Source: Adiantum capillus-veneris (lineage: Eukaryota; Streptophyta; Polypodiopsida; Polypodiales; Pteridaceae). From it: a DNA stretch of 60,000 bases. The position numbers and the translations under genes were made by a program. The stretch lies in the NCBI GenBank assembly GCA_014529385.2, contig CM043962.1, positions 40,404,598 to 40,464,597 of the forward strand, read 5' to 3'. This document shows positions 21,926-33,918 of the stretch, in pieces; position 1 is the first letter of the stretch, and each line of letters starts with the position of its first letter. The notes under the pieces are model-generated. The model had not been told where the DNA came from. It worked only from the letters and a program-made list of their open reading frames with translations, and made no database searches.

Positions 21926-24900
21926 TCACGTACGAGCGAACTCGGAGTCCCCACCATAAACCTCTCATGCTGTTTTTTTTTAATTACAACATGCTCCTCA
22001 ATCTTAGCCTCCATACATATTGTAGAGTCAATTCTTTTGGCTACAGTAGCTGAGACACCTAGACGATATCACATGTTTGTCGGCTCATTTGCTAGCCTCT
22101 TTTGAATCTTAAATCCTCCTTCCTCCAACATCTTCATTTTGACTAGAGTCAAATTTGTTCCTTTTTCCATAGGCCATGTGTTTGGCACTCGTGCTGGACA
22201 ATGGGTTATTGTGTTGCAAATTTGCCACATGTGATCCACATTGTCATTGCAAAACCACATGTATTGGGATTTTGACCGTCAACATTTCCCTCCCTCATTT
22301 CCATTGTCCCAAGTTCTAATGCCCCGAAATGATGATGCTACTACACCCATTCCATATTTCTAATATTCTTTTTGCATTTTCCAGCTTGACCACCCAACCA
22401 TCCTTGACATTATACTCTGCTAGCTCTAGGAGCTCTTTGAATTTCCCACATTGTTTTGTGAATATCAATTCTTTAGCAATCATATCTTCATTTTTGTCGT
22501 CTTCCATGATTGTTGGTGTTGCTTGAGACGTATTTCTTCCCCTACTTGGTAAATTCATAGTGACATACTCTAGTCTATGGGAAGCATTTTCCTCCTCTTG
22601 TGTCACAGTACTAGTCGCTTCGCTTTCGTGTTACTCTAGTACTATCCCCTTCCACATGAGGCCATTGGTAAATTGGGATTCCCCCAATCGCCTCATCTAC
22701 CTCTTGAGAAAGTGTTGAAGCAGCTAGAGCAAGCCCTTGCAACATCCATCTTGCTATTTTTTCTGTAGTAGGTCCAACCCCATGGTATCTACCTTCCACA
22801 AATGCAAGCATCTTCACGCTTTGCAGCAAGGAGTTTGCTAGATCAGAAACACTTGCATCATACAGACTGAGCATTTTTTGTTTCCTTCTCCTACTAGCCA
22901 ACTTGCATGTTTTGTCTCAGATAAATTTTCTGTTGGAATGAATGTAATGTCTTCTGGATCCTGAAAACATATCCCATCATTATTGCCATAAAAAAAACGG
23001 TTCAAAATTTGACCACCGATAACATGCATACTACATCTACTTACAACCACTAGGAAATTCCTCCGACGTGGATAGCGAACATGCCACCAACTCATACAAC
23101 AATCCATTTGGGGAATATTTAGATCCAAAACCTTGCCAGAAGCCCACCAAGCACAGATCCGTCTATACATGGTTGTAGCTTCTCCCTCACTCCGAGCACA
23201 ATGCCACATTTCACAAAGCCTCTTCTGCTCGTTTTGAAAGTTCTTATTTACAAATTGGTTGGTGTGAATATTTAGGCTTTGTTCCCAATGAAACAAACAT
23301 GAGCGTTCTCTTCCATCCATCACATTTTGCGGTCCTCCATTAAAAACAGTTTGAACTGCTCTCTAGTTTGCAGCAGCTTTGTTAGCCATGAACCCTCAAA
23401 AATCTGCTCTTGAATGTCCATTATCCAACATCACTGCATTCATCATCTCCCAGAACATGACCTGGGATTTTGTATCCTCCTCTTTCATTTCACATATTTC
23501 TATAGTTTGCATCTCTTGGACTGCAATACAATATAAGACAAACTCATTTTCAACAGCAATGACTCGATTGATCGTATTCACACAAACGTACGTCAAATCG
23601 TACACATGTGCTGCCATGGTTGTCCAATCAGACACCCTTCTAACATGATCAAAGCAAACCCAAATTCTATGTACATCACCGGATCCATCCCAACGCATTC
23701 TATTAACTAGCTCAATTCTAGAATCAAGTCCAGTGGTTGACATTTTGAAAACATGACATCTTCTATCTTGGCCAGTACTTTGACTAGGAAATAAAATGCC
23801 ATGGAAAAAAGGATATCTGCAAGTGCTTTTTAATTTTAGTAGTTGTGTTTCAACACCAACACCAATTCTGCTACCACTTACCTCCTTCATCACTCGTTTG
23901 AATCTATATGAAACAAAATGTGTAAGTGCCTAAAAATGAATAGGAGATATGTTTCTAGTTAAACTAGCTACAATAAAAACCTCTCCATATGCACCAAGCG
24001 TCTCATCTCTTCCAAAACTGACAAGAGCCCATTGTTGTTTAATTCACCGCCATCCTCTTGTATGACAGCTCCCATCACCATTTGTTTAGCAAGATTCAAT
24101 TGCATTTGTCTTGGTCCCACTGAGGGTACATTGAAAATGACACGGGACACAAGTTCACGTGTTCTTATGATAGCAAATCTAAGCACTCCTTTGGCCACTG
24201 GATGATTGTGTGTACCTTGATGAATGAACAAACGAGTCTTGTTGCTATCTATCAACACATAATATATGTAGCATGGGAAATCTTGTAACATTATTGATGC
24301 TTCATTGCAATGGAAGCAAGCAAGAGAACCATTTACATTGCTTTTCATACCAACTGATGGGATGCCATGCAAAAGTTTTCCAATCCATGCTGTCTCATTT
24401 GGTACAGCACTATGGTCTCTAATGGGACACATGAGGTTATTGCACATTAGATGTGTGCCACATTTACTTCTCCTCACCACAGCAGGAAACTGCATTCTAG
24501 TTTGCACCGGCTTCGCCCAACAATGACCATCATATTTTTGTTCCATCCCCACCATAGTTGAGCCACCATCACGAACAGGGGACAATTCATATACGCAATT
24601 TCCATTGTAGTGTTGTGGAATCTCTTCAACTTGTTCAATAATTTCACAGCTTAAAATAATCCTGCTCAATCTATGGTACTTGTGCTTAGAAAGAAGAATG
24701 CACTACAAAGTGCTTTCTACTAGCAAAATCAGGTGCAATACTCTCAAAATTCTCCATTTTCTGATCTATTCCATGGTTGCCAAGGCAACCAAGGAAGCCA
24801 AATTCCTTTACTATTTCTTCATTGCAACTGTCACTGGAACCTCATATTCAAAGAATAGATGCATTGGTTTTTCATCAAGTGCATCCAAAGAACTTGATGA

Positions 24901-25197
24901 TATACCAATAATAGGCTCTTTGTTCTTGTTCTGAAACATGACAGGTGTCATATTAATTGAGGATCCTTTGTTTTGAATGATCGAGAATTTCTTTGCAAAA
25001 TTCGAATCCAACACGAAGTGGAAATCTCCCCCTATCATGACATGATTTTGAATCTCACCCTCAGGAGCAGGCATAAGAGAAAACACCTCAGAGTTTCTTG
25101 ACCCTTCATGATCTTTTGGATTGAGCATAGCATATCTCTGTGAAAAATCAATAGCAATAGGTTGTGAATCAGTAGAGCCCAAAAATAAACTCACCAT
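21715..25197 (-). pseudogene. Mutator-like transposase gene, copy A (with introns, decayed)
   Basis: Minus-strand pieces collinear with copy B. The N-terminal frame is 25197-24811. A Cys/His region of GCM/WRKY-zinc type follows (24669-23968: GMEQKYDGHCW, CPIRDHS, then HQGTHNHP). The catalytic part (23893-22838) has FDHVRR, HVYD, SQVMFWEMMNAV and RERSCLFHWEQSL. The NLSETKHAS motif and LLQSVKMLAFVEG follow (22901-22611), then HRLEYVTMN (22606-22316), and finally the SWIM finger near 21850-21900. Three spacers absent from B have intron-like GT-AG ends: 23904-23980, a ~70-bp one ending at 23521, and 22961-23044. In-frame TGA (23396-23398) and TAG stops, plus frameshifts, inactivate it. The family is known as MULE-like DDE transposase; exact subfamily not established. 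Confidence 0.85.
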
Positions 25198-25262
25198 ATG
25201 AGAAGAATTCGTGATACGAGACTTGCTGATAAACTAGTGTTTTTTTGGATAGATGAGTGCTC

Positions 25263-25271
25263 TATTTATAG
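25263..25271 (-). promoter_or_regulatory. Candidate TATA box for MULE copy A
   Basis: CTATAAATA on the minus strand, 66 bp or more upstream of the first ATG of copy A at 25197. Spacing suits a plant core promoter. Confidence 0.5.
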
Positions 25272-25500
25272 ATGAATAGGTTGCATCTTAATAGACAACA
25301 CAACCTATGTGATATGCGTTTTATATGCCTATGTGAAGAAAACCTATGTATTTGCGTTTATGTGCCTATTTAGAGCACCATATGGTGATTGTATTTGTAT
25401 CTATGTGAGCTTACTAATAATGCATCTTGAATTTTGGTAAATCTATAAGAGCTTGATTGTTGTTTGAGTGGTGAAACTCTAAGCATTTGAATCCCTAAAC

Positions 25501-26460
25501 ACACTAGGGCAATGGGCTGGCCAAATTTTTGCATTTGAATCTCTAAACATAATAGGGCGCAAGACACCCCAGAGTATTCTTTTACCAACCCAGAGTGTTT
25601 AGGAGCGTCTCATCATTGTTCTAGAAAAATCACTATCATAAATATACAAGAATCCATATGACTTATAATTTTTTAATATTTGTTTGTATTGCATTATATA
25701 TTTATGGTGGTTTTTATCATTCTCTACCTCCCTTCCACACCAGTTTAAGGCACACAAGGGCGCTTTGCACCCCAAATAATTGCAGAGAAATGTATTTTTT
25801 CATAAATTTTATTTGAGGATTTTATCATACTCCAACTCTTTTCTACCCCCATGTACTAATTTTTATCCTACTCTAGCTCCTTTCTACCCCATACACTAGA
25901 GTATTGTAGTGCATCCCACTCGTGGCATCTTTGCCCTTTAATAGTAGAGAAACTAACTATTGCTAATTGTAGAGGAACTACCTTTTCATCACGGTGCTAA
26001 GCAACTCATCTCACGTACACAACTTGAAGTACGTTAGCATCTTGTTGAAGGTTTCTCAGGGCGATATGCATCCCAGAGTATTTGCTGATTTTTATTAAAT
26101 TAGCAGGGTGCCATGAAACTTGCATTGCATTATCACCTTCATGAAGATTTTCCAAAATGCATTGCGCCCTAGACTATTGGTGGATTCTATTTGACATATT
26201 TTATTAAATGCAATTGGTTTTCACCTTGGTGAGGTTTTTATTTTATTAAATTCAATAATTTGTCAGCTTGCTGTCCTCAGGGCGCTATGTGCCCCAGACT
26301 AAAGTTGGCCAATCCGACACTTGTAGAGGAGATAAGCAAGGCAAACCGCACATGTAGGTGAACTTCCTCAAGCTTTCACAGGGTGCTATGTGCCCCAAAG
26401 CACATCCTTTGGATCCTGCACATGCTCAAGGATTCCCAGGGCACCATGCGATTCAAAATA
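25501..26460. repeat. Array of GGGCGC-TAT-GTGCCC quasi-palindromes upstream of copy 1
   Basis: Recurring motif with consensus CAGGGCGCTATGTGCCCCAG, often followed by A/C-GAGTATTTG. Recognisable copies lie near 25551, 25755, 26055, 26103, 26155 (inverted), 26275, 26376 and 26434, plus weaker ones near 25504 and 25910. Arms GGGCGC and GTGCCC are near-complementary around TAT. A second direct repeat (CTCC-TTTCTACCCC) occurs three times between 25719 and 25900. Spacing is irregular, 50-200 bp. The array ends about 40 bp before a TATA box. Confidence 0.75.
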
Positions 26461-26497
26461 TTTGAGGGCATCCTACTCTTGTACCTTGCCTAATCTC

Positions 26498-26506
26498 TAT
26501 AAATAG
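26498..26506 (+). promoter_or_regulatory. Candidate TATA box for ParB-methyltransferase copy 1
   Basis: TATAAATAG in CTCTATAAATAGGAAGCC, downstream of the quasi-palindrome array and about 650 bp before the first coding frame at 27150. A 5' UTR with an intron would be implied. Confidence 0.5.
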
Positions 26507-27149
26507 GAAGCCACTTTGTTGTAAAATCCAAGAAGATCAATGAGCATAAACAACGATTGCAGATTTTTGTTAGCTTGAATATCAAACCAGTTCCATTAAT
26601 TCTCTATTCTCTCTATTGTTTTCTATGCTTGAAGATGTCCTTTAAAGCTAAATATGCACAATAACATTGGCTCTAGGAATAGCGGTTTCATTACCTAAAA
26701 TTTATGAATCTTTATCCCTGCAATCTCAATGTAGGCTGAAATCTCATTAAGCTACATTCTAAACAATCTTTTAGATTAATCTACAATGTTGGGGCACTAT
26801 GCTCCTCAAATTCAAGTAGAAATTAAGGTTCCTTTTTAGAGAGACCTTAGGGTGGTAGGATGGAATGTGAGAGGATGGAGTGTCCTAGAAACATGATTGA
26901 TCGATTGTCTAATAACCTATAGAATCCACTATCAAATAGCGGATTCATCAAATCAATGGGGATTCAATACAATTTCATCATGATTGCTTACTTTTTCTCT
27001 ACAATACATTAGGAACTTCAAAGATGTAGATTCCGTGTTTTTCTCTACAATACATTAGGAACTTCAAAGATGTAGATTCCATGTTTATCTATATCTATTT
27101 GAAATCTATATTCAAATTACTTTCTCATTTTGGCAGACCTCCATAAGAC

Positions 27150-30100
27150 ATGTCTCCAACAAAAGCAAAGAAAGATGCTCCCTTGGCGAGCGGTAAAAGA
27201 ATCGTGGGAAGTCTAGTTGAAATACTGAACAGTGGAGAAGCTATTGGTAGAGGGAAGATTACAAAGGTATCAAATTTGGACGTTTTGCATGGATCAAGAA
27301 TTCCTAGTGGATGTTATGGTGTATCTGTGGTTTGAGTCTATGCTAGAAAGGATGCACCTTTGTGTCATCTTAATCCAATTGACGAGGACACAAAAACTTT
27401 GCGTTGTGCTGTGAATACCATCGTTGCCTGGCCCAAAGATGAACTGGTGAGAGCCGGAGTTCCGGTTAGTTTAGAATCTCCAGTATATTATAATTTTGCT
27501 AAGGTCCTCTCTTCCCATTCATTTTAGAATATTCTCAATGACATTGGACAAGAGGTTGAATCAACAAAGACTTCGATGGATACGCCATCACAATTACATC
27601 TAGGCACAAAGAGTGAGATAAAAGTTCCAAGTACTAGAGTCGAATCTGTTAGTACATATGATCAAAAGCGAAAGAGTAAGAAAGAAAATCCTGCTAAAGA
27701 ACACATCCGAGATGAATCAATAACATCCACAGTTGAGAGAGAAGAATCTAAAGAGAAGCTTCATGATGAAGAGATTGAAGCATGCATTGAAGAGGGAACG
27801 AAGCCTATGCTGGGGGAGAATAAGGATGTTACCCTTTGTCAAGACATGCTTTCAAAGAATCTCACAAAATTAAAAGTAAGTTGTTCTTCATAACTCTAAT
27901 TGGATCACCACCTTTCAAATTTATTCAGGCATTTACCTTGAAATGATCTTGAGCAGGATGAGCGAGAACAGTTGTTGCCTTAGGTGCCTCTTTGTCGTCT
28001 CTAGAAATTGGAGAAAGCAAGGAAGGTTAGTTGGGATCCCAAGAGACTACAGCCTCTCACAAAAGCATTTTTGACAGAGGGGTACTTTGAGCCAAAGGAT
28101 TCATTTATTTGTTCTGTTGATGCTCCTGGCCATCTGACAATACTAGTAACCAGTGAGATTATAGAGCAGTGGGATGAGTTGTGGCACCTTGCCAATGAAG
28201 ATTTTGAGCGTGAAATTGCAGATACATGTTGGAGTGATTTGAGTGGTAAGATGCTCTATACTTGGTATGGGAATCACTGCCTCGTAGCTTGGATGGGAGT
28301 GTTGCAAACATGTAAGTTTCTCTTGGCTTTGCAATTATCAAATCCGGTTGTCAATCAATATATTGCCTCAAAGATACTTATGTGCAACTCCGGCTTATCA
28401 AAATGAAGCTTCAATACATCCTCGAGTTTGAGTAGAGCTTGTGCAGGTGGATGATAAAAATGAGACAGATATATTGAGCACTATGATGCGCATCAATAGG
28501 CAAGTTTAACCACCATTGACCATCTCTAAACTTCTTCTAAAATGCATAATTTTGTTGATATGTATTTTGTGGTGGTTTGCAAGTTGAATGATTCTGGATA
28601 TGTCACCACTTCTTACGCTGACATGTTTTGGATGGTGCATGCAATGGGCTTGCTTCAAAAGACGCCTTGGTTAAGAGGATACATTTCATAGTCTACAATG
28701 GATGCGATCAGATAGTGTGGTATAACGTCCCAGTGGCAGTGATGTCACAATTTCTTAACTTGGTAAGTAGACACTATTATGTAATCTTCACTTACTCAAC
28801 GTGCACATCTCAAAGGTTGGAATGCATTGTAGGACAAATACGCTATAGCCTTGAAACAACTACAAGCTAAGAAGGACACTATGCTACCTTCAGAGTTTCA
28901 ACAACGCTACAAGAAATGTTTTTTTGAGGCAGATGGTCCGAGCAGGAGGAGGACAAAGCAGACACTCACTATTGTCAATCCCAATCTAGGCGATGAATGG
29001 TGGAGGTAAGAAAGTGTATTGTGGATCACTACTCTATGTCTAGTGTTAATTTGATTATCTGTTCAGAACCCTGCGGACTATTGAATGGACTAATCGGCCC
29101 AAGTGGATTACTGAGGATAGATTGTACATTCTGGCATGTGCCGATCTTCCTCCTGAGAAGAAAACTTGCATTCTTTGAGCAATGGCCTCTTCCAATCCAA
29201 TAAATTTCAAAAGTATGGATATTCCACAGACAGGTATTATCGTTCGTTTTTTTTTGCAAAATACAAAATGGCATGTTTCACTCGATGTAATTGACGTTAG
29301 TCTCTCTATCCTTTATTGAAGATGACTGTGTCTGGTTCTGTGATTGGATGCGTGTGGAGGTTTGGTAGAACACCATAGAGCACGAAGCTCGTTTTCTATA
29401 CAACAACATGAGAAATGTCACATCCAATCATGGTCCAGGAGAGATGCTTGATTCCTTCTAGATGAAGCAAAGTTGACTCACAGAAATGAGGTGTTCCAAT
29501 ACGATCTTGGAAAATTTAAATCTTCGGGAAGAGGTAGCCCTAAGCTTAAGAAAGAACTCATAGATGCCGGTCAAAGATATCTTTGCAGGTTGGAATATTG
29601 CTCTTGGCACTTCTGTCATTGGGAGAGCTCAAAGTAGAACAAATCAAATTGGTCTAACATCTTTTCATTTTGTAGGTGGTTGACCAGGCATAACTTTAAC
29701 CTTAGAAGTGGGACTCTATCTGACGTCTTCGATATCTCAAAGAAAAAAACATTTTCAACCCAGTGGAGCTGGCACGTAACTTCAACAAAACAGTTTATTT
29801 CTTGTGCCCTTGGTTTCTTGAGTATAACGAGGGAAAATTTCCTACAAGCAAAGAATTACAGCATAACAATGCTGTCAAGGAGAGGGAGGAACGTGCACGG
29901 AGGGCTGTCCGAGTGGAAACACCAAAAACACCTACAAAAACCACTACAACAACAAGAACAACCCCTTCATCTGAGAAAGTCTGCCAAGTATCGTATTCTA
30001 GAGTATGTTTTGATCTTCGAACCTTACAAACGTTTCATTTTGAAACTGTGACTTTGCTAAGAGTATTTTGTTGCATATCGGGACTCCAAAAGACATAGGA

Positions 30101-31560
30101 AAGAAACTCTCCTCAAGCAAGCTAAAGAAAAGAAGTGAGTTGCAAATTTATGACATAATCTAGTTAGAAAAGAATCCGAGAATCTTGTCTTTATGAGAAC
30201 CGTTTTAATGATCTGTAATATAGAGAATGATGCGGTCGGGCCAACTGAAAAAGAGCTCAATGAATTCTCCCAGTCCTTGGAGCATTTGTTAGATCAAGAG
30301 GGATATCAACAGATGGTGGAGAACGCTAATCTAGGTTTTAGTAAGACCTATTTTGAGAATCTTAATGCTATCATTTTTTAGGTGTATTTTGTTGACCAAC
30401 TACTTTGTTTTCTTGGTTGTGTTCTTTAGTGTTTGACGAGCAGAATGTGTCTATCTCCTTCTTAGATACAAGCATGGAAGAAAATGAGATTGTTGGCTCC
30501 ATGTTGACAAGCATTGAAGGTCATGTGAAAAAGGACGACCATGTCTATGTCCGAGATGGGTTTTGGGTGGCTATCTCCGTCTCCGCTCCAATCATGTTTT
30601 TGCCTCCAATTGCCTTGTGCACGGTACCCTTTCATCATCTACACAGGAATGGAATGACATGGACATTTGTGATTTCGGCAAAGTTGCACGTCTGAGTTTT
30701 TTGACAACAGATGACAATCGCATATTTGTTGTTGTTTGCATATCTAGCCAACATCAAATGGTACATGATGTTGCAGTAGCCGCAGGCTGGAAGCCAACAT
30801 ACACTATAGTCATAGTTTGCAAGACACCAGGATGTAAGGATGTTAATATGATTGTAAGATAACTTCTTCTTACTGTTTTCAAGAAAAACCAAGCCCCAAT
30901 TGTTGAAGTGCTGAAACCCGATAAGGACACATGGCTCGATACAATCCAAGAGAGCGAATGGACGATGCAAGAAGATGGAACACCATTGAGAGGTACATCC
31001 TTTTTTGTAATTGATTTTTCTATGTAACTCTGTTGCTTTCTAGACTTCTCCTATTCTCACAAGTCCTCTCGTCTCGCAGGAGGAATGGAATGTGGACATT
31101 GAGCCTGGGTGAAAGCATGTTAACCTGTCGCGTTTTTTGTGCTAGTTAGTAGTTTCAAGGTAGCACATCTTCGAAAAGTTGGGCGTCCGGTAAATTTTTT
31201 ACAAATAATATCAAAATTTGTCGAAGGTTGTACATTTAGATTCCTTTTTTCAAGTGATTTCTATTGATATATCATATGCCATAGATCTTGGAGATGTAGC
31301 TCAAGTTATTGTACTAGTTAGCATATGTCAAAATTGTGCTAGTTAGCATTGTCCGGGACATGAAAAAGCATGACAAGTTAACATGCTTTCACCCTGCTAT
31401 CTGTATCAAATGTTGAATATGTATACCAAGAAGGGAGATGTGGTAGTGCAATATGAAGGAGACACAGGTGTTCTTGCATTTCGGTAGCCATATGGGACGA
31501 TACTTCACGATCATGGAGAGTAGAAAAACATTTTTGGATCTAGACAACTTCACAAATAAT
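27150..31560 (+). pseudogene. DUF8039-like / ParB-like / DNA methyltransferase-like gene, copy 1 (decayed)
   Basis: Multi-exon gene paralogous to the minus-strand gene at 39027-42954. First exon from 27150: GKRIVGSLVEILNSGEAIG, VLHGSRIPSGCYGVSVV, a TGA (27333-27335), then AVNTIVAWPKDELV in frame; this pattern resembles DUF8039. A charged exon follows (27576-27893). The ParB-like exon (about 28008-28310) has LTKAFLTEGYFEPKDSFI and KMLYTWYGNHCLVAWM, matching copy 2's KMFYVWEGNHRTVTWM. Later exons include IVNPNLGDEWW (about 28835-29005, followed by GTAAG at 29006) and, near 31400-31560, GDVVVQYEGDTGVLAF plus MGRYFTIMESRKTF, which resembles methyltransferase motif I. Multiple stops, a frameshift near 31485 and a MITE make it a pseudogene. 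DNA modification is inferred from domains only. Confidence 0.7.
31108..31393. mobile_element. MITE inside the last exon region of copy 1
   Basis: A 286-bp unit with inverted ends GGTGAAAGCATGTTAAC at 31108 and 31377-31393, flanked by the 3-bp direct repeat CTG (31105-31107, 31394-31396). Removing the unit and one CTG joins sequences that align with copy 2 around its ACFLELLCRPGG region. Superfamily not assigned; a 3-bp duplication would suit CACTA or PIF/Harbinger, but the ends are not typical. Confidence 0.7.
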
Positions 31561-31953
31561 CACACTATAGGAACGAGCATCGCTCGCTGCTGCTGCATCG
31601 TTCCCTTGCCATTGCCAGCCTGTACCCCCCTCCCCCTCCCGCCCGCCCGCCTGTTGGTGCGTTGTCCTTGTTGCGCGCTGCTCCACCCCCAGCCCAAGTT
31701 GCTCTTGCTACACGCTCCTCCTCACGCCCTCTACCCTATCTACCCTATCCCCCCTGCATTGCCGCAAGCCTATTTGCCCCCTGCTGCGTGCAGCCCTGCC
31801 CGCCTTATCGGTTGCCAACCCGCTGCCCTATCACGCTACCACCCCCTGCCCACTGCCCTCACCCGTTGCCTCTCCCCCCCCCCGCCGCTCTCTTCACTCT
31901 CCGCCTCTTTCCCGAAGGTTCCCTGCAACAACTAGCTCTGGCAGTGCTATTTT

Positions 31954-32734
31954 TTGGATAGTGCTCGACACGTTTTGTTGCAGAGTAATTCCTCCTTCCA
32001 CTTCTCCGACACAGCATTAGACACAGATGGAGGCTCTAGAGTCCGCCACAGAGGGACTCGTCCGAAGCCCAACGTTGAGCCCACTATTCGACTTGCTCTT
32101 TCACCAACAGAGAAAGCGAGCCTAGCAGCAGAGATAGAGTGCTTGCGGGCGACTTCTGTCATCTACAAGATTCTCGGCACCAGAGCCAGCAGAGGAGAGC
32201 TACATACCTTCTCCAAGCTCGCCTTCTCGCAAAGGTGGACAAGATCTTGGACGTACAGATACTCGAACAAGGTTACTATGAGATCAAATTTGAGACCTTC
32301 AAGATGGCGTTCAAGGTCATCGCCATGAGTCCATTGACCATTCGAGAAGCTCGAGCCCACTTTCAACAGTGGAGACATGGTTTTGACCCTGCTTCGGATG
32401 TTCTGGTAGAGGAGGCAGACATCCCCATCTCCTTCTGCTTTCCGGGTTTGCGGAGGGAGTACTTACCACTTTTGTCTAGGATAGGCTCAACCATTGGGAC
32501 TGTTCTGGAGACACCTCGTATAGCAGCCTCAGTAGCTGCCAAGGCGACTGGCATTCCCTCAGTTCGCACTCTAGTTAATGAAACTCACATGCTCCCGAAG
32601 GTCATTCTTCTGCCTCGGATGAGTGGGGGTTGGTTTAGATAGAGTGTTGAGTATTCAGGCGTCCCGAACCAGTGCTTCATTTGTCGACAGATGGGCCATC
32701 TTGCGAAGGCCTCTCCACGGAGGAGGCCTTGACC
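31954..32734 (+). pseudogene. LINE ORF1 (DUF4283 and CCHC zinc knuckle)
   Basis: Two frames, shifted near 32210. The first has IYKILGTRASRGELHTF; the second has QGYYEIKFETFKMAF and HFQQWRHGFDPASD, matching the DUF4283 domain of plant LINE and gag-like proteins. A stop near 32640 precedes NQCFICRQMGHLAKAS, a zinc knuckle whose last cysteine has become serine. ORF1 proteins bind element RNA. Confidence 0.8.
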
Positions 32735-33918
32735 TACACCACAGACTCAGCCCCAGCCTGCAAGGGCTGGCTAGCAGCCACAGACAGAGACACAACGCAC
32801 ACATGCAGAGCCTCCCTCTGAGCCTGGGGCTCCACCGGAGGAGGGTTGGCAGAGCAGGCACGTGGTCGATGACGACAGGGGCCACAACAATAGCCTGGCA
32901 CTGAGAGTGGTCCTCAGGTGCCTATCTAGCAGCTTGGGTTCCCACGGGGAACCGGTTCAGTCCTCTTGAGTAGGATGAGGTCCCTGCTCTAGCCCCCACC
33001 CTAGCTTCATCCTCGACAGTCCCTCCCCTCCCAGAGTTCTCCCCCTCCTCATCATCCTCCCCTCCGCCTCCTGCTCCGGCCGCCTCTTCCCCCCGCCCCT
33101 CTACCTCTGCCGCTCCCCCCCAGCCCTCTTCTCCACCTCTTCCCCCTGCTCCTACTCCCCCCCCTCCCGCTCCAGTTCCACAGTCGACCCAGGGGGCAGG
33201 GCCATCTGCGACTGCTAGGAGATCTTTTGGCAGCGCCTTTGCCGCGAGTCGCTTGGCGAGAGAGGGACAGCCTTTCTTGCGACCCCCTCTACAGGTACAG
33301 ACGTCTCCCCTTGCAGCTATCCCTCGTGGTCTGACGAGCATCGACATCCGGCGTCGATGGGACTTCTTCGACTACGACTTTACTCGTTTTCTCGGCGACC
33401 CCTCAATAGACCATGAGGCAGCCTGCTTCAGGGTCCATGTTTTGTTCCTTGCAGCTAGGGGGACAGAGGCCTTGGACTCAGCGGTTGGATTCTCCTTTCC
33501 CCTTGCAGGGCAGGGACAAGACTGAGTGGACTCTCGACTCAATGTTGGGATGGTTTCACACATAGGTCCTAGAGTTCTCTCAGCATATGGGAGAACTAGG
33601 AGTTACAGACATGCTTCAGACTTTGTGGCCATTGGCCAAGTTTGCGGTGACACCTCCAGATACAGCAGGATGTAGACACATTGTGGTTTACTTCTTTGCC
33701 GATACACACTGCTTGACATGCTATATACACATTCATGAGGACTCCTGGACAGAGGAGGTTGCTTTACATACGGCTTGCTCTGCTTGGGCTTGGGCCAGGC
33801 ACTCGTTGCAGTCATGCCTATCTAGAGGAAGCTCGAAAGCAGATTACTCCCCATCCAAGCCAGCCTTGAAGATAGCCCGTTTAGTTGTTGCGGCAGCATC
33901 TGTTCTCTCTCGCTCCCC

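Noticed and set aside
32922-33347. 141-codon minus-strand Gly/Glu-rich frame
   Set aside because: Antisense of the C-rich linker of the LINE; composition artefact.
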